Positions 26,360 to 35,241 of a stretch of 64,000 nucleotides of DNA are shown here, piece by piece. Within the stretch, counting starts at the first letter, position 1. Each line of letters begins with the position of its first letter. A program made the translations under genes and the position numbers. The notes beneath the pieces were generated by a model that was given only the letters and a program-made list of their open reading frames with translations, was not told the origin of the DNA and did no database searches. The DNA is from CBDCUW01 sp963734865 (GTDB lineage: Bacteria > Planctomycetota > Planctomycetia > Pirellulales > Pirellulaceae): the NCBI GenBank assembly GCA_963734865.1, contig CAVTIV010000023.1:85188-149187 (forward strand). The letters run 5' to 3'.

Positions 26360-27837
26360 CATTACGCAGACAATCACTTCCCGTTGTTCGGCCACTCCCG
26401 GAAGACTTCTCAATCGTCGAGGCCTTCGCGAAACTGGCCATCCGCCCCGGATGCCTATGGCTCGATTCGGCCTCCCGTGGCCCGCGTGATGCTTCGCCCA
26501 TCGGCGAGATCGCCAACGCTCCCGGCGATGTCGGGCGGTTTTCGTTTCTAACCGCCGATCCGGTCGAAACATTGATCGCATCGATCGACCAGGACAGCCC
26601 ATGGCCCCAACTGAATCGATGGTGTTGCCAGTTACCAGCGGAAAATGATCCGACTCTGCCACCGTTTCAAGGCGGCATCGCCGGACTGATCGGATACGAA
26701 GCGGCGTGCTGGCTGGAACCGATCGGTATGGCAGTTGAGAATGATCTGCCGACACCTGCGATGTCGCTCGGACTGTACGACTGGACGATCGCGGTCGACC
26801 ACCAGTCGGGGCAGGCTTGGCTGATCAGCCAGGGACTCGGCGCCGATGATCCGCAACAGCGTTACCGAATCGCTACCGATCGCGCCGACGAAGTCGAGTC
26901 GTTGCTACGCGCGCCACATTCCGCACCGGCTCTCTCGTCTGCGACCACTCAAAGCCAGATTCGCAATAGGGAAGTCGCGAGAAATGACGCATCCGCAAAG
27001 CTCCCACCGCCGAGTCATCGAAACATCATCAGCAATTTCACCAGCGACGAATTCCGAGCAAGCGTCGCCGAAATCGTGCGACGAATTCACAATGGCGATT
27101 CGTTTCAAGTCAATCTGGCCCAGCGTCTGCTGCGTAAGGCCGACCTGCCGGCGCCCGAGTTGTATCTGCGACTTCGCGACTGCAATCCTGCTCCCTTTGG
27201 CGCGTACTACGGCGGAAACGACTTTGCCGTCCTCAGCAGTTCGCCGGAGGGTTTTTTGAAGGTTCGCGGGCGGAGTGTCGAAACGCGGCCGATCAAGGGG
27301 ACGATTCCCCGCACCGGCGACGACCGGCACGACAATCGGCTCGCCGATCAGTTGTTCGCCAGCGAGAAGGACCGAGCCGAAAACATCATGATCGTGGACT
27401 TGATGCGAAACGATCTGTCACGGGTCTGCGACGACGAGAGTGTCACGGTCGAGCAATTATGCGAAGTGGAGCGTTATCAATATGTCCAGCACTTGGTTTC
27501 GGTGGTCCGGGGGCAATTGCGTGAAGACCGAAGCATCGTCGATTCATTGCAGGCATGTTTTCCCGGCGGCAGCGTGACCGGCGCGCCGAAGATCGAAGCA
27601 ATGCGAACAATCGCCAGCCTGGAACCGAATCGACGTGGCCCCTATTGCGGATCGCTGGGGTACATCGGTTGCGGCGGCAATGCCGACTTCAACATCTTGA
27701 TTCGGACGATCACCGCTGCGCACGGATATTGGCAGATCCCGGTGGGTGGAGGCATCACGGCGAGAAGCGAACCGGCCGCCGAGGAGGCGGAAACGTGGAC
27801 CAAAGCCGAGGGAATGCTGCGAGCGATGAGCGGTTGA
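26356..27837 (+). CDS. pabB: Aminodeoxychorismate synthase component I
   Basis: Chorismate-binding enzyme of the PabB/TrpE family, 493 residues. The N-terminal domain (FQGGIAGLIGYEAACWLE) is followed by the chorismate-binding domain: GDSFQVNLAQRLL, PAPFGAYYGG, SSSPEGFLKV, RPIKGTIPR, ENIMIVDLMRNDLSRVC, FPGGSVTGAPKIEAM and PYCGSLGYIG. The PIKGT form (Lys, not Ala) favours aminodeoxychorismate synthase over anthranilate synthase. It makes the precursor of para-aminobenzoate, needed for folate and methanopterin cofactors. Translationally coupled to the DHPS-like gene. No glutaminase (PabA) is seen nearby. Confidence 0.92.
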   Translation: MTLRRQSLPVVRPLPEDFSIVEAFAKLAIRPGCLWLDSASRGPRDASPIGEIANAPGDVGRFSFLTADPVETLIASIDQDSPWPQLNRWCCQLPAENDPTLPPFQGGIAGLIGYEAACWLEPIGMAVENDLPTPAMSLGLYDWTIAVDHQSGQAWLISQGLGADDPQQRYRIATDRADEVESLLRAPHSAPALSSATTQSQIRNREVARNDASAKLPPPSHRNIISNFTSDEFRASVAEIVRRIHNGDSFQVNLAQRLLRKADLPAPELYLRLRDCNPAPFGAYYGGNDFAVLSSSPEGFLKVRGRSVETRPIKGTIPRTGDDRHDNRLADQLFASEKDRAENIMIVDLMRNDLSRVCDDESVTVEQLCEVERYQYVQHLVSVVRGQLREDRSIVDSLQACFPGGSVTGAPKIEAMRTIASLEPNRRGPYCGSLGYIGCGGNADFNILIRTITAAHGYWQIPVGGGITARSEPAAEEAETWTKAEGMLRAMSG

Positions 27838-27939
27838 ATTGGCAGCTGACGATTCCTGACGGTTGACTCCTTTCGTCTCTCGGCGAACCTGCTAAAATCG
27901 ATCGCTGTCAGTGAAAGCGACAGCGAATCACTCACATCT

Positions 27940-28012
27940 GCCCTTGTAGCTCAGTTGGTAGAGCAACGGACTCTTAATCCGTGGGTCGTAGGTTCGAGCC
28001 CTACCGGGGGTA
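27940..28012 (+). tRNA. tRNA-Lys (anticodon CTT)
   Basis: A full cloverleaf is readable. Acceptor GCCCTTG pairs with CGGGGGT (three G-T pairs), D arm GCTC...GAGC, anticodon stem ACGGA/TCCGT with loop CTCTTAA (anticodon CTT), T arm GTAGG-TTCGAGC-CCTAC, discriminator A. CCA is not encoded. Confidence 0.97.
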
Positions 28013-28276
28013 CTACTTTTTCAGGAAAAACCTTCGTCGCCGTTGTGCATGGCATGCACCAATCTACTCCAAACGGCGTTTCGAGGCGTACAGTACGCCA
28101 TCTCACTCCGGTCCATGAACGGGCTCGACACAAAAGCTCAGTGCCTTTCCCGCGACCGAGTCGGTCATCCAAGCCAAGAATCGGGGATCCCCGATGGACG
28201 CTCACGGCGTTGAATCCGACTCGTTGAGGCTTCGGTAGATAGAAGAACAAATTGAAAATGCCTTCACCAAAAAGCG

Positions 28277-28816
28277 ATGCAGTATGCACCTTGGCTGGTC
28301 ATTGTTGCCGTCGCATCGCATGTCGGATGCCATAAGAGCTTGCTCGACGACAGTCAAGTGTCGTTCAAACGGCAACCTACGGCGGTCGCTGATCTCGGGG
28401 CACCACCTGAACCAACGGACTCGTTGGTAAACGATGATACGCTCGCGGTGCTTTACGAAATGCCGAACTCCGCCATCGTTGAGGTAACAATATTGGACAA
28501 GGAGCTGACAAGCGATGATTGTGCGGAGCTTGAGAAAATAGGAACGCTGGTGTATCTCCGGTGCGGTGGGTGTAGTTTTCCACCAAACGCGATTAGTAAA
28601 ATCGTCTCGGGAAATCCGAAGCTTCGTTATCTTTGGCTCGAAGAGTGCGAGTTCGACTTGAAGCCGATCGACCGCATAGCCCGACACAAGTCGTTACAGC
28701 TAGTTGCAACGCATGGCAGCAACATGGAATCATCTGACAAAGAGCACCTCAGGGCTAGAGGCATTACGGTTGTAACCGATTCGTTTTATTCGATAAGACA
28801 CGAGCCTGCGAGTTAG
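28277..28816 (+). CDS. Putative lipoprotein with leucine-rich-repeat-like region
   Basis: The protein of 179 residues starts with a hydrophobic signal and a possible lipobox (SHVGC, Cys18). The middle (about 65-150) has an LRR-like rhythm: VEVTILDKELTSDDCAELEKIGTLVYL, then GNPKLRYLWLEECEFD and KSLQLVATHGSNMES. This resembles the short leucine-rich repeat proteins common in planctomycetes. No enzyme motif is seen. It stands alone after tRNA-Lys. Function unknown. Confidence 0.6.
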   Translation: MQYAPWLVIVAVASHVGCHKSLLDDSQVSFKRQPTAVADLGAPPEPTDSLVNDDTLAVLYEMPNSAIVEVTILDKELTSDDCAELEKIGTLVYLRCGGCSFPPNAISKIVSGNPKLRYLWLEECEFDLKPIDRIARHKSLQLVATHGSNMESSDKEHLRARGITVVTDSFYSIRHEPAS

Positions 28817-28981
28817 GCTTCCACAAACTGACGATGCGATTCTACGGAGTTCACAAAGACGGCGACACGCTGTCCCAGAGGAGAACGGGGTCCGTGTTTT
28901 TTCGAGCTGGAAAGGATTACCGCGTCGGAAGGATGCGAAGTCTGCCGAGGCAACTGTCGTCCACTGAGAAAGACGGAAAGC

Positions 28982-29219
28982 CGCGAAGCGGTGGCAGGTG
29001 ATAGCCTGGGGTGAACCAACGAGCGTTAGCGAGGCTGGTGGAACCCCAGGAAAACGAGACGCATTCCCCAAACCTTCCCCGCGGCGATTTGGCGGCGACG
29101 CCGCCAAATCGCCGCGGGGAATTTACGGTTTCGCTTGACCTTCCTGGGGCCGCGAAATGCTCGCTGAGACGAGCATTGCTTGCCCCAGGCTATCACCTGC
29201 CACTGCTTCGCAGTTATTA
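28982..29219. repeat. Large nested inverted repeat with a perfect 47-base central palindrome
   Basis: Outer arms 28982-29050 and 29143-29219 are imperfect reverse complements (shared core gtggcaggtgatagcctgggg). The left arm forms its own hairpin (CCTGGGGT at 29005, ACCCCAGG at 29043). At the centre, 29075-29097 and 29099-29121 are perfect 23-base reverse complements around one A. The outer core also occurs at 21223-21338, so this is a composite of a dispersed family. Confidence 0.92.
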
Positions 29220-29254
29220 GGCAGTCACGGGGTCGGAGAACAGCGCCGAACAGG

Positions 29255-29313
29255 TTCAGTGCATTTTCAGCGAGGTAAGATGGGAGAGGCTGGGTGCGGT
29301 AGGTTGAGAAAGC
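29255..29313 (+). repeat. Dispersed repeat TCAGTGCATTTTC, forward copy
   Basis: About 58 bases beginning tcagtgcattttcagcgagg match, at roughly 80% by eye, the reverse complement of 31813-31873. The two copies bracket the DUF1559/lipoprotein genes in inverted orientation. The tcagtgcattttc motif recurs in the 31.1 and 31.7 kb repeats. Confidence 0.75.
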
Positions 29314-29390
29314 CCTCCGGTGTAATGGGGGTCACCGCATTTCGCGTCATTCGCCGCAGTCCTCAGAAGCATGGTTCTCTTCCGAATGGG

Positions 29391-29584
29391 TTACTGCGCT
29401 TCGGCGGTGGACTGCATGTTGGATTCGATATCCTGCTGCTCCGCGGCTGCCACAGCCGCTTCGTAATCAGCAATGGCCTGCTGATCAGCACCATCTGTTG
29501 ATTGTCGAGGCTCCTCGCTGCCACAACCGACAACGATAGCGCCAGAAGAACAAGAAAGAAGAAAGACGACACTGTTATTTTCAT
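29391..29584 (-). CDS. Small lipoprotein downstream of the DUF1559 gene (frame broken)
   Basis: The ATG frame gives a signal peptide (MKITVSSFFFLVLLAL) that then runs into nonsense. Shifting by one missing base near 29540-29543 (expected LAAIVVGCGSEEPRQ) gives a classic lipobox (VVGC) and a short acidic, alanine-rich mature protein ending ESNMQSTAEAQ at a TAA (29391). The corrected length is about 64 residues. Small lipoproteins of this kind commonly follow DUF1559 genes in planctomycetes (family context from memory). It lies about 108 bases after the DUF1559 stop. Confidence 0.65.
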
Positions 29585-29692
29585 TTGGATGCCTCAGGCG
29601 ATTGTAAGCGGATCAGAAGGGCCGAATAGAGAATGATGGTGAATGGTGCAGTGAGCGTTTACTACCGGAATTCGATCGGCAATTTTGATCGC

Positions 29693-30924
29693 TTAGAGTT
29701 CTTCGCCAATGACTTCTTTGTTGGCACGTGTACCGAGTGCGCCCAAAGACCATAGGGACTTGCCGAACCAGGGGCTTGAGCACCCGTACCGTTTAACCAA
29801 ACACTCCCGGCCGTCGCGTTACCCGCTTCGATCGAGTCAGTGATAAAAATGACAGCTCCGTCGCCCATCAACACGTGGCATCCGCCTGGGTGTTGGCTTG
29901 ACATTGTTGCAATGAGCGTTGTGCCAAGTGTGTTGTAAGGACCACAAATCTCTCGATTGGGAGGCAAGATCGTCAAGCAGCCAGTAAAGAAGGGCCCTTG
30001 ATCTGCCCATCTGTATCCTCGGGCAAAGAGACGGCGGGAGGCCATATGGTATTGGGGAGCCCAAAAACGGGGCCTCGCCGGGTCGATCAGTGGCAAACAG
30101 ACGGAGGGGTTATCGCGAATCTTCGCTAGGGATACACCGGGAGCACTCACATTCGAGCTCGATTCGGTCACCTGTCCTCGGATATTATTATCTCCGAGAT
30201 CGGTGATGATTTCACCCATCGCAATCGTGTTCGCCAAACCGTCTAGGCAATCACGGAATTTTGATTTCTGAAGTGGCACGAAAAAGCCACGGTGCACTGC
30301 GCGTGACTGCCTGGAAGCTCCCTGCGTGATCGTCGTCCGAGTGCTGTTATAAGAACCGAAATAGAGTCGCCACGAGGAATCTCCAAGACAGGCGGCGTAG
30401 TTGGTTCGCCCCAGCGCGGGAAGCCCAAACCCAGGATCGCTGGGGCAACGGTAGGTTGGAACCTCTATCGTCCATGGAATGTATTGAATTACTTCCGGGG
30501 TTGGCCCCATTGGCGGCCAGGGGTTTGTTGGCGTTCCCACAGCAGCACCGGCGTTACCGTCGGTTCGCTCCGCATTTGCGTTGCTGATCTTCTCCCAAAT
30601 CGCTTGCTGTTCAATGAACGGCAGAATCGGAACCAGCATACTCAAACGGTAACGATTTCCTTGATTCGAGGTGCGGTAATAAGCGTCCGGTGTACCCGGC
30701 TGGGTCCCGGTACCATGCGTCGGTAGCTGCTTGTACGCTGAATGATAGTTGTGGATGCCAAGTCCAAGCTGCTTAACGTTGTTGCTGCAACTCATTCGCC
30801 GGGCAGCTTCTCGAGCAGCCTGGACCGCCGGCAGCAAGAGCCCGACCAATACCCCGATAATGGCGATCACAACGAGAAGCTCCACCAACGTGAACCCTCG
30901 TTTTTTTCTTGAATTCATCATCAT
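29693..30924 (-). CDS. DUF1559 pilin-like protein (C-terminus out of frame)
   Basis: Planctomycete DUF1559 family, exported by a type IV pilin/pseudopilin-type N-terminus: a short basic leader (MMMNSRKKRG), then FTLVELLVVIAIIG and PAVQAAREAARRMSC. Family blocks follow: NNVKQLGLGIHNYHS, YRCPSDPG, FRDCLDGLANTIAMGE and the C-terminal HPGGCHVLMGDGAVIFI. The usual ending GLWGALGTRANKEVIGEEL is present but one frame over. One missing G in the G3 run at 29742-29744 explains this, and the true stop is then at 29693. Of five nearby ATGs, 30924 has GGA at the best spacing. Corrected length is about 410 residues. Role unknown despite large expansion in the phylum. Confidence 0.88.
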
Positions 30925-31059
30925 TATCATTTCCACTGAATCATTCTTCATGGTTTCGATATGCGTGGACTCGTCCGCTGATCGTGAGAATACCAACTTC
31001 CTGGTCCGGTCCGCAAAAAAAGAGGAGTGACTGTGGCGGTTTCCGGTTAATGGCCCGGG

Positions 31060-31226
31060 GGGACGGGGCCAGCGGGCGGACGGGGCCAGTGCATTTTCGA
31101 ACATGCAGGGCAGGCATGATGACGCGACTAGGACAGGCAGGGCGCGTAAGAAAATGAAGAAAGATCGCGCCGCAACGACACGCTGGCGCCGAGGGCGGTT
31201 TTCGTAAACAGTGGCCCTCCTCAACC
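31060..31226 (+). repeat. Direct repeat, copy A
   Basis: About 167 bases, starting with two gacggggccagcgggcg units followed by agtgcattttcgaacatgcag and ending cagtggccctcctcaacc. It matches copy B at 31636-31824 along its whole length with scattered substitutions. It lies upstream of the DUF1559 gene. Confidence 0.9.
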
Positions 31227-31635
31227 TGCCAACGATGGGCGCGACGGCCTGCTCGAAAGCCGCGACATTCACCCACCAACGAGACGCGTACCGCGAAGCC
31301 ATCGAGACAACCGGCGAGCAAGTTCAGACAGCGCACATTCATTTTCCGCTTGCGGGAGTGGTGGCAACCCCGTCGAACGATGGGGCCGACGCGTCGATTG
31401 CTTCGGGACCGACAGCCTAGCCGCAGCTGTTTTCAAGACCGCGTCCCAGGTATGTACCCCCTTATTATACCACCCCCCCCACACCCCCCCCTGGCATATA
31501 CCCCTGAATGACCACTGGCTAATCCCCCTGAATGCCTCACGCGACTGCGGGCCGTCCCAGGAAGAGGCGAGAGGCGGAGCGAGCCAAAATTCCACCAGAT
31601 TACCCAGTTCACCCAGATTTCCATTCTAGGATTCG

Positions 31636-31824
31636 GGCGGGACGGGGCCAGCGGGCGGGACGGGGCCAGCGGGCGGGACGGGGCCAGTGCATTTTCGAGC
31701 ACGCAGGGCAGGCATGATGACGCAACTAGGACACGCAGGGCGAACAAGAAAATGAAGAAAGATCGCGCCTCAACGACACGCTGGCGTGGAGAGCGATTTT
31801 CGTAAACAGTGGCCTTCCTCAACC
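31636..31824 (+). repeat. Direct repeat, copy B, with three leading GC-rich units
   Basis: The same element as copy A but with three gcgggcgggacggggcca units instead of two. It runs to cagtggccttcctcaacc and then directly into an inverted tcagtgcattttc copy (31813-31873). Between the copies is low-complexity sequence, including a C-rich stretch around 31478-31493. Confidence 0.9.
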
Positions 31825-31873
31825 GACCTCGCCCTATCTCTCCCGTCTTGCCTCACCGAAAATGCACTGACCC
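31813..31873 (-). repeat. Dispersed repeat TCAGTGCATTTTC, inverted copy
   Basis: The reverse complement reads tcagtgcattttcggtgagg... and aligns with 29255-29313. It overlaps the end of direct repeat copy B and the stop region of the truncated gene at 31853. Confidence 0.75.
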
Positions 31874-32265
31874 CCCATCACACCAGTTCCAATCGCCCGC
31901 TTTCTCGGACACCGGCAAGAACGGCCGCCGGTCGGGACGAGACCAATGAAACCCGTCGCGGCTGAACCCGACCGAGATCTCATTCAGTTTGGGTCGACCC
32001 GTTTGCTTCAGCCGTTCGACTGCCGCGTCGCTGAGGGCGGCCGGACAATCCCCTTCATTATGCGGTTTGCCGATCGGAATGACCTTCGGCGGGTCCAGCA
32101 GATAAGCTGGCGTCGGCCCGGGGTCGCCCTTTTGAAAACGTTCGAATGGAACGTCCCGCGGCGGCCGCTGGTCTGGTAAACGAATGCCATTGTAGAGCAC
32201 CTCCCCTGTGTGCGCGGTGGCGCAGGCATCATCAGTACGATGGCCGTCAGCATCAATTTCAGCAT
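31853..32265 (-). pseudogene. Truncated secreted protein, 3' part replaced by repeat sequence
   Basis: The ATG at 32265 gives a signal peptide (MLKLMLTAIVLMMPAPP). One missing base near 32213-32218 (expected PPAHTGEVLYNG) joins it to LYNGIRLPDQRPPRDVP and onward to EISVGFSRDGFHWSRPDRRPFL and GDWNWCDGG. The conserved-looking body then stops abruptly where the tcagtgcattttc repeat begins, and the frame ends in repeat DNA. The N-terminal pattern (an SRDGFHWSRP motif in a propeller-like context) suggests a beta-propeller glycosidase-type protein, but the family cannot be fixed. About 136 residues remain. Confidence 0.55.
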
Positions 32266-32319
32266 GGGAATTCCTGATAACGCGTCGATGTGCTGTGTTG
32301 CTTTACCCTTGGCGTTGTG

Positions 32320-33438
32320 CTACTCATGATCGCCTGACTTCGTCGCTTGGACGTCAGGCAGCGTCTTGATCAAATGCGAGCCACGAACGTAGGCGACGAA
32401 ATGTTCTGGCCAATGAGGCGTGCGTCCGAAAGGTTCGGGATAGAAAATGGCGATTTTCGCTTTGTTCCAAGGAGCGAATCGTTCGTGCCGTTCGGGCGCG
32501 CCGAACCACGAATTGTTGACCTCGGCGCCAAGCTGCCACGAATAGATCAGATCGTAATTCCAATCGAGTGAGAACTCGTGGTACTTGTCCGTCTGGCGGC
32601 GATAGCCGGACGCCAGCGCGATCCACGGCGTGACTTCCGCGCAACCGTGCTTCTCGGCGTTCTGTCCGGTTCGGCGAAAGATCTCGCGCGTGTAGCCAAT
32701 CTCCGGCACTTGATACAGCGAACAACCGAAACTCTCGGCTTTCTCGTCCAACGTAAAGTAAGTGGCTTCGCTCCAGCCGGTCGACGACGCGCTCGGGTGA
32801 ATCGCGCCACGGGCATACCATTCGATACGGACTTTGGGGAAAATCCGATGGACGATGTCGGCCGCCGCCTGGTACTTGGCCGTGATCGCGTCGTTCCATG
32901 CCGCGTCATCCGGGCGGACGTGGAAATGCTCGGAATCAAATAGGACGGCCGAGACCGCCACGTCCGTCTCGTGCTTTTGATTCGCCGCCGCCAGCGCATC
33001 CCGGATCGTTTCCATGCGCGCCGTCAGATAGTCCAGTTCCGCCTGATGTGTCGGGCCGATATCGGTCGGCGGCAGATCCTTCCCAAATCGCCGCTGCCAT
33101 ACCGAGTAGTTGATGCCCATCGATGCCCGGATCTTCGGCTTGTCGGCGTTGACCCGCTTGCAGACGGCGACGGCCTGCTCGATCTGCTCCGGCTTTCCCC
33201 ATTCGCCGCTTATCGAGACAGCCTGCGTTATGCGTACATATTCATAGAGCAACTCGTCGGAGATTTTGTCAAATGGTATGGGCCACGAGTAATGGACCTT
33301 CGGCAACGGCTTCAGTTCTTTGAGCCACGCCAAAATCTGTGCGTCGGTCGGTTCCGAATCATGGCCAAACGCTAATGTGGGAATCGCAAGCAGTAGTATT
33401 AGGACAATCAGTTGGCGAAACACGGGCTTTCCTATCAT
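32320..33438 (-). CDS. Secreted protein of unknown family, possible TIM-barrel hydrolase
   Basis: A 372-residue protein with a clear signal peptide (QLIVLILLLAIPTLAFG). Alternating strand and helix blocks with acidic residues near strand ends (VAVSAVLFDSEHFHV; VRIEWYARGAIHPS; FSLDWNYDLIYSWQLGAEVNN) suggest a TIM-barrel glycosidase-like fold, but no named family is recognised. It lies between a truncated gene and a two-domain secreted protein on the same strand, in the carbohydrate-type cluster. Starting ATG 33438; another ATG is not needed. Confidence 0.6.
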   Translation of the reverse strand: MIGKPVFRQLIVLILLLAIPTLAFGHDSEPTDAQILAWLKELKPLPKVHYSWPIPFDKISDELLYEYVRITQAVSISGEWGKPEQIEQAVAVCKRVNADKPKIRASMGINYSVWQRRFGKDLPPTDIGPTHQAELDYLTARMETIRDALAAANQKHETDVAVSAVLFDSEHFHVRPDDAAWNDAITAKYQAAADIVHRIFPKVRIEWYARGAIHPSASSTGWSEATYFTLDEKAESFGCSLYQVPEIGYTREIFRRTGQNAEKHGCAEVTPWIALASGYRRQTDKYHEFSLDWNYDLIYSWQLGAEVNNSWFGAPERHERFAPWNKAKIAIFYPEPFGRTPHWPEHFVAYVRGSHLIKTLPDVQATKSGDHE

Positions 33439-33511
33439 TGAGTAACAAATGGGGACGACGGTTGTAACGCAGCCTTCCGACCGTACGACAACTTAGCCTC
33501 GACAAGCCACG

Positions 33512-35241
33512 TCACTGGCTGTTTGCCGGACGGACAAGTCGCAGGACGGTGGTTCCGCTGCTGACTCCAATCCCGGATACCGTCAAAGAAAACGAACCGT
33601 TGCGAATCGACGCGACCTTCTCATCGCTGAAATACTCTCGAACCTCGGTCCCATTATAGAGGAGTCCATCGATACTCACGGTGACGGTCTGCGGTCGCTT
33701 TGTCTGGTTGACGAAAATCAGATAGCCTTCGCCGTTGTGGTCTCGAGTGCCGACGCGGACGTTGTCCGTCGCATCGACGCTTGCTTTCCACGAAGTCCAA
33801 TGAGGTTCGCGGATGATCGGTAGCAACTGGTCCACTTCGCGGCGCAGATTGGGAAAGTCGGGCCACCAGGGTTTCATGTCCACAGGTCCGACGGTCGGAG
33901 ATCCCTTTTGGCAATCGGCATTAAAGCAGTCTCGCCAGTAGCCAATTGCTTTCGCGCCGAGAATGATCGAATTGTAAAGCCGCAGTCGCATGTCACCGGC
34001 ACCGTCCACGCCGTTGAACTGCGCGAACGCGGCGGGGCTGGTCTGCTTTTCTTCGCGATCCAGGATGAAGAACCCTTCGTCACCGCCCGGGCTTGCTCCG
34101 CCTGTGTCGGCAGCGCTGCCGCCGAAGTAGGTGCCCGAGACATCCACGAGTCCTCGCGCCGCGTGAACGCGCGCAATGTTGAATGTGCCTTGAAGAGCAT
34201 AGACGGGACGCAACCTCTTTCCGGATGAATCGACGTCGATGCTCTTGATCGTGTTGATGACGTCGACCGGCACTTGCCACTGGTCGTGATTGACTTCGTT
34301 GTCCCAGTAATAGAGTAGCAGGTTTTCGCCGAGTCCTTGATCGAAGATTTCTTTCACCTGCGTGCGCAAATCGTCGAGGTTGTTGTAGGCCCAGCCAGCG
34401 GGGAAGGTGTATTGACTGATCGAAAAGCCGGACATCAATCCGTCGGGATTGAATTCGCTAACGGCCTCTTTCGCCTGCTTCACATGCGCCGCAGACCCCG
34501 TCCAGATGTTGACGTTCCAACCTTGCTTCGAATACACCGACCAGTCCCGGTAGTTATCTGCGTATATGCAGAGCGGGAAAAAGGGCGTCCAAACGCCGTT
34601 CTTCTTGACCTCGAAGTTACCGAGTGCATCGACGCGAACGTGGGCCCCGTCGAAAGGCTTCTTCGGCGACGGCGGTTGTTCGAGCCCGAGTCCTTCGCCC
34701 AGATAAAAATCGTCGGCCCACACTTCGCCGCCCGGCTTGGTGTTTTCCGTCTTGAACGCCTGACAGCCGATAAATGCTACGCCTTCGGGCACGATGAACG
34801 GCAGGGCATACTCCTCCCATTGACCGTCCCGCGACGTGCCGCCTCGTCCCGAGGCGTGGTTGCGGATGAACTTGCGATTACTGTCGTGCAGACTGATCTG
34901 CGCACGACATAGGTCGGACCGTTCAGTGTCTTGATGTAAAAGCCATACGTGTACCGCTTGCCGGACTGAACCGCGATCAGCTCCGTCAACGCCATGCTCG
35001 GCGGCGGCGTCACCAGCTTCATCGACCCCGAACCGTCGTCAGTCCTCGACGTGGAAGCGTCGTACTCGGCATCGCGCAGGTAAGACCAATTTGCCTTTGT
35101 GTTCACCGACGGATTGACGATTAGATTCGCACCCTGCCGCGGCACGTGAGGCGGAGATGCTGCGGTGTCTTGAGCGGAGGCGGCGTCGCTCTGCAGCAGC
35201 AGAACCAGCAAAAAACAGCAGCCGCGCAAAAGCAACTTCAT
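33512..35241 (-). CDS. Secreted two-domain protein: carbohydrate-binding-like plus TIM-barrel-like (frame broken)
   Basis: ATG 35241 (MKLLLRGCCFLLVLLL, GAGGAG upstream) opens a signal peptide and an N-terminal CBM-like domain (NLIVNPSVNTKANWSYLRDAEYD... GSGSMKLVTPPP). The frame breaks near 34899-34904. With one missing base restored it continues QISLHDSNRKFIRNH into the second part, VPEGVAFIGCQAFKTENTK and VWADDFYLGEG. The C-terminal 350 residues look like a glycosidase barrel (TPFFPLCIYADNYRDW; YYWDNEVNHDQW; DVSGTYFGGSAAD; ILGAKAIGYWRDC) with a final beta domain. Corrected length is about 576 residues. Its start overlaps the upstream serine hydrolase stop by 4 bases. Confidence 0.65.

Noticed and set aside
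27903..27925. Stem-loop CGCTGTC...GACAGCG upstream of tRNA-Lys as a terminator
   Set aside because: Seven-base stem without a T-run; too weak to call.
30941..31822. Minus-strand frames over the direct repeats
   Set aside because: They translate GC-rich repeat units (PLAPSRPLAPSRP-like) and duplicate between the repeat copies, as expected of non-coding repeats.
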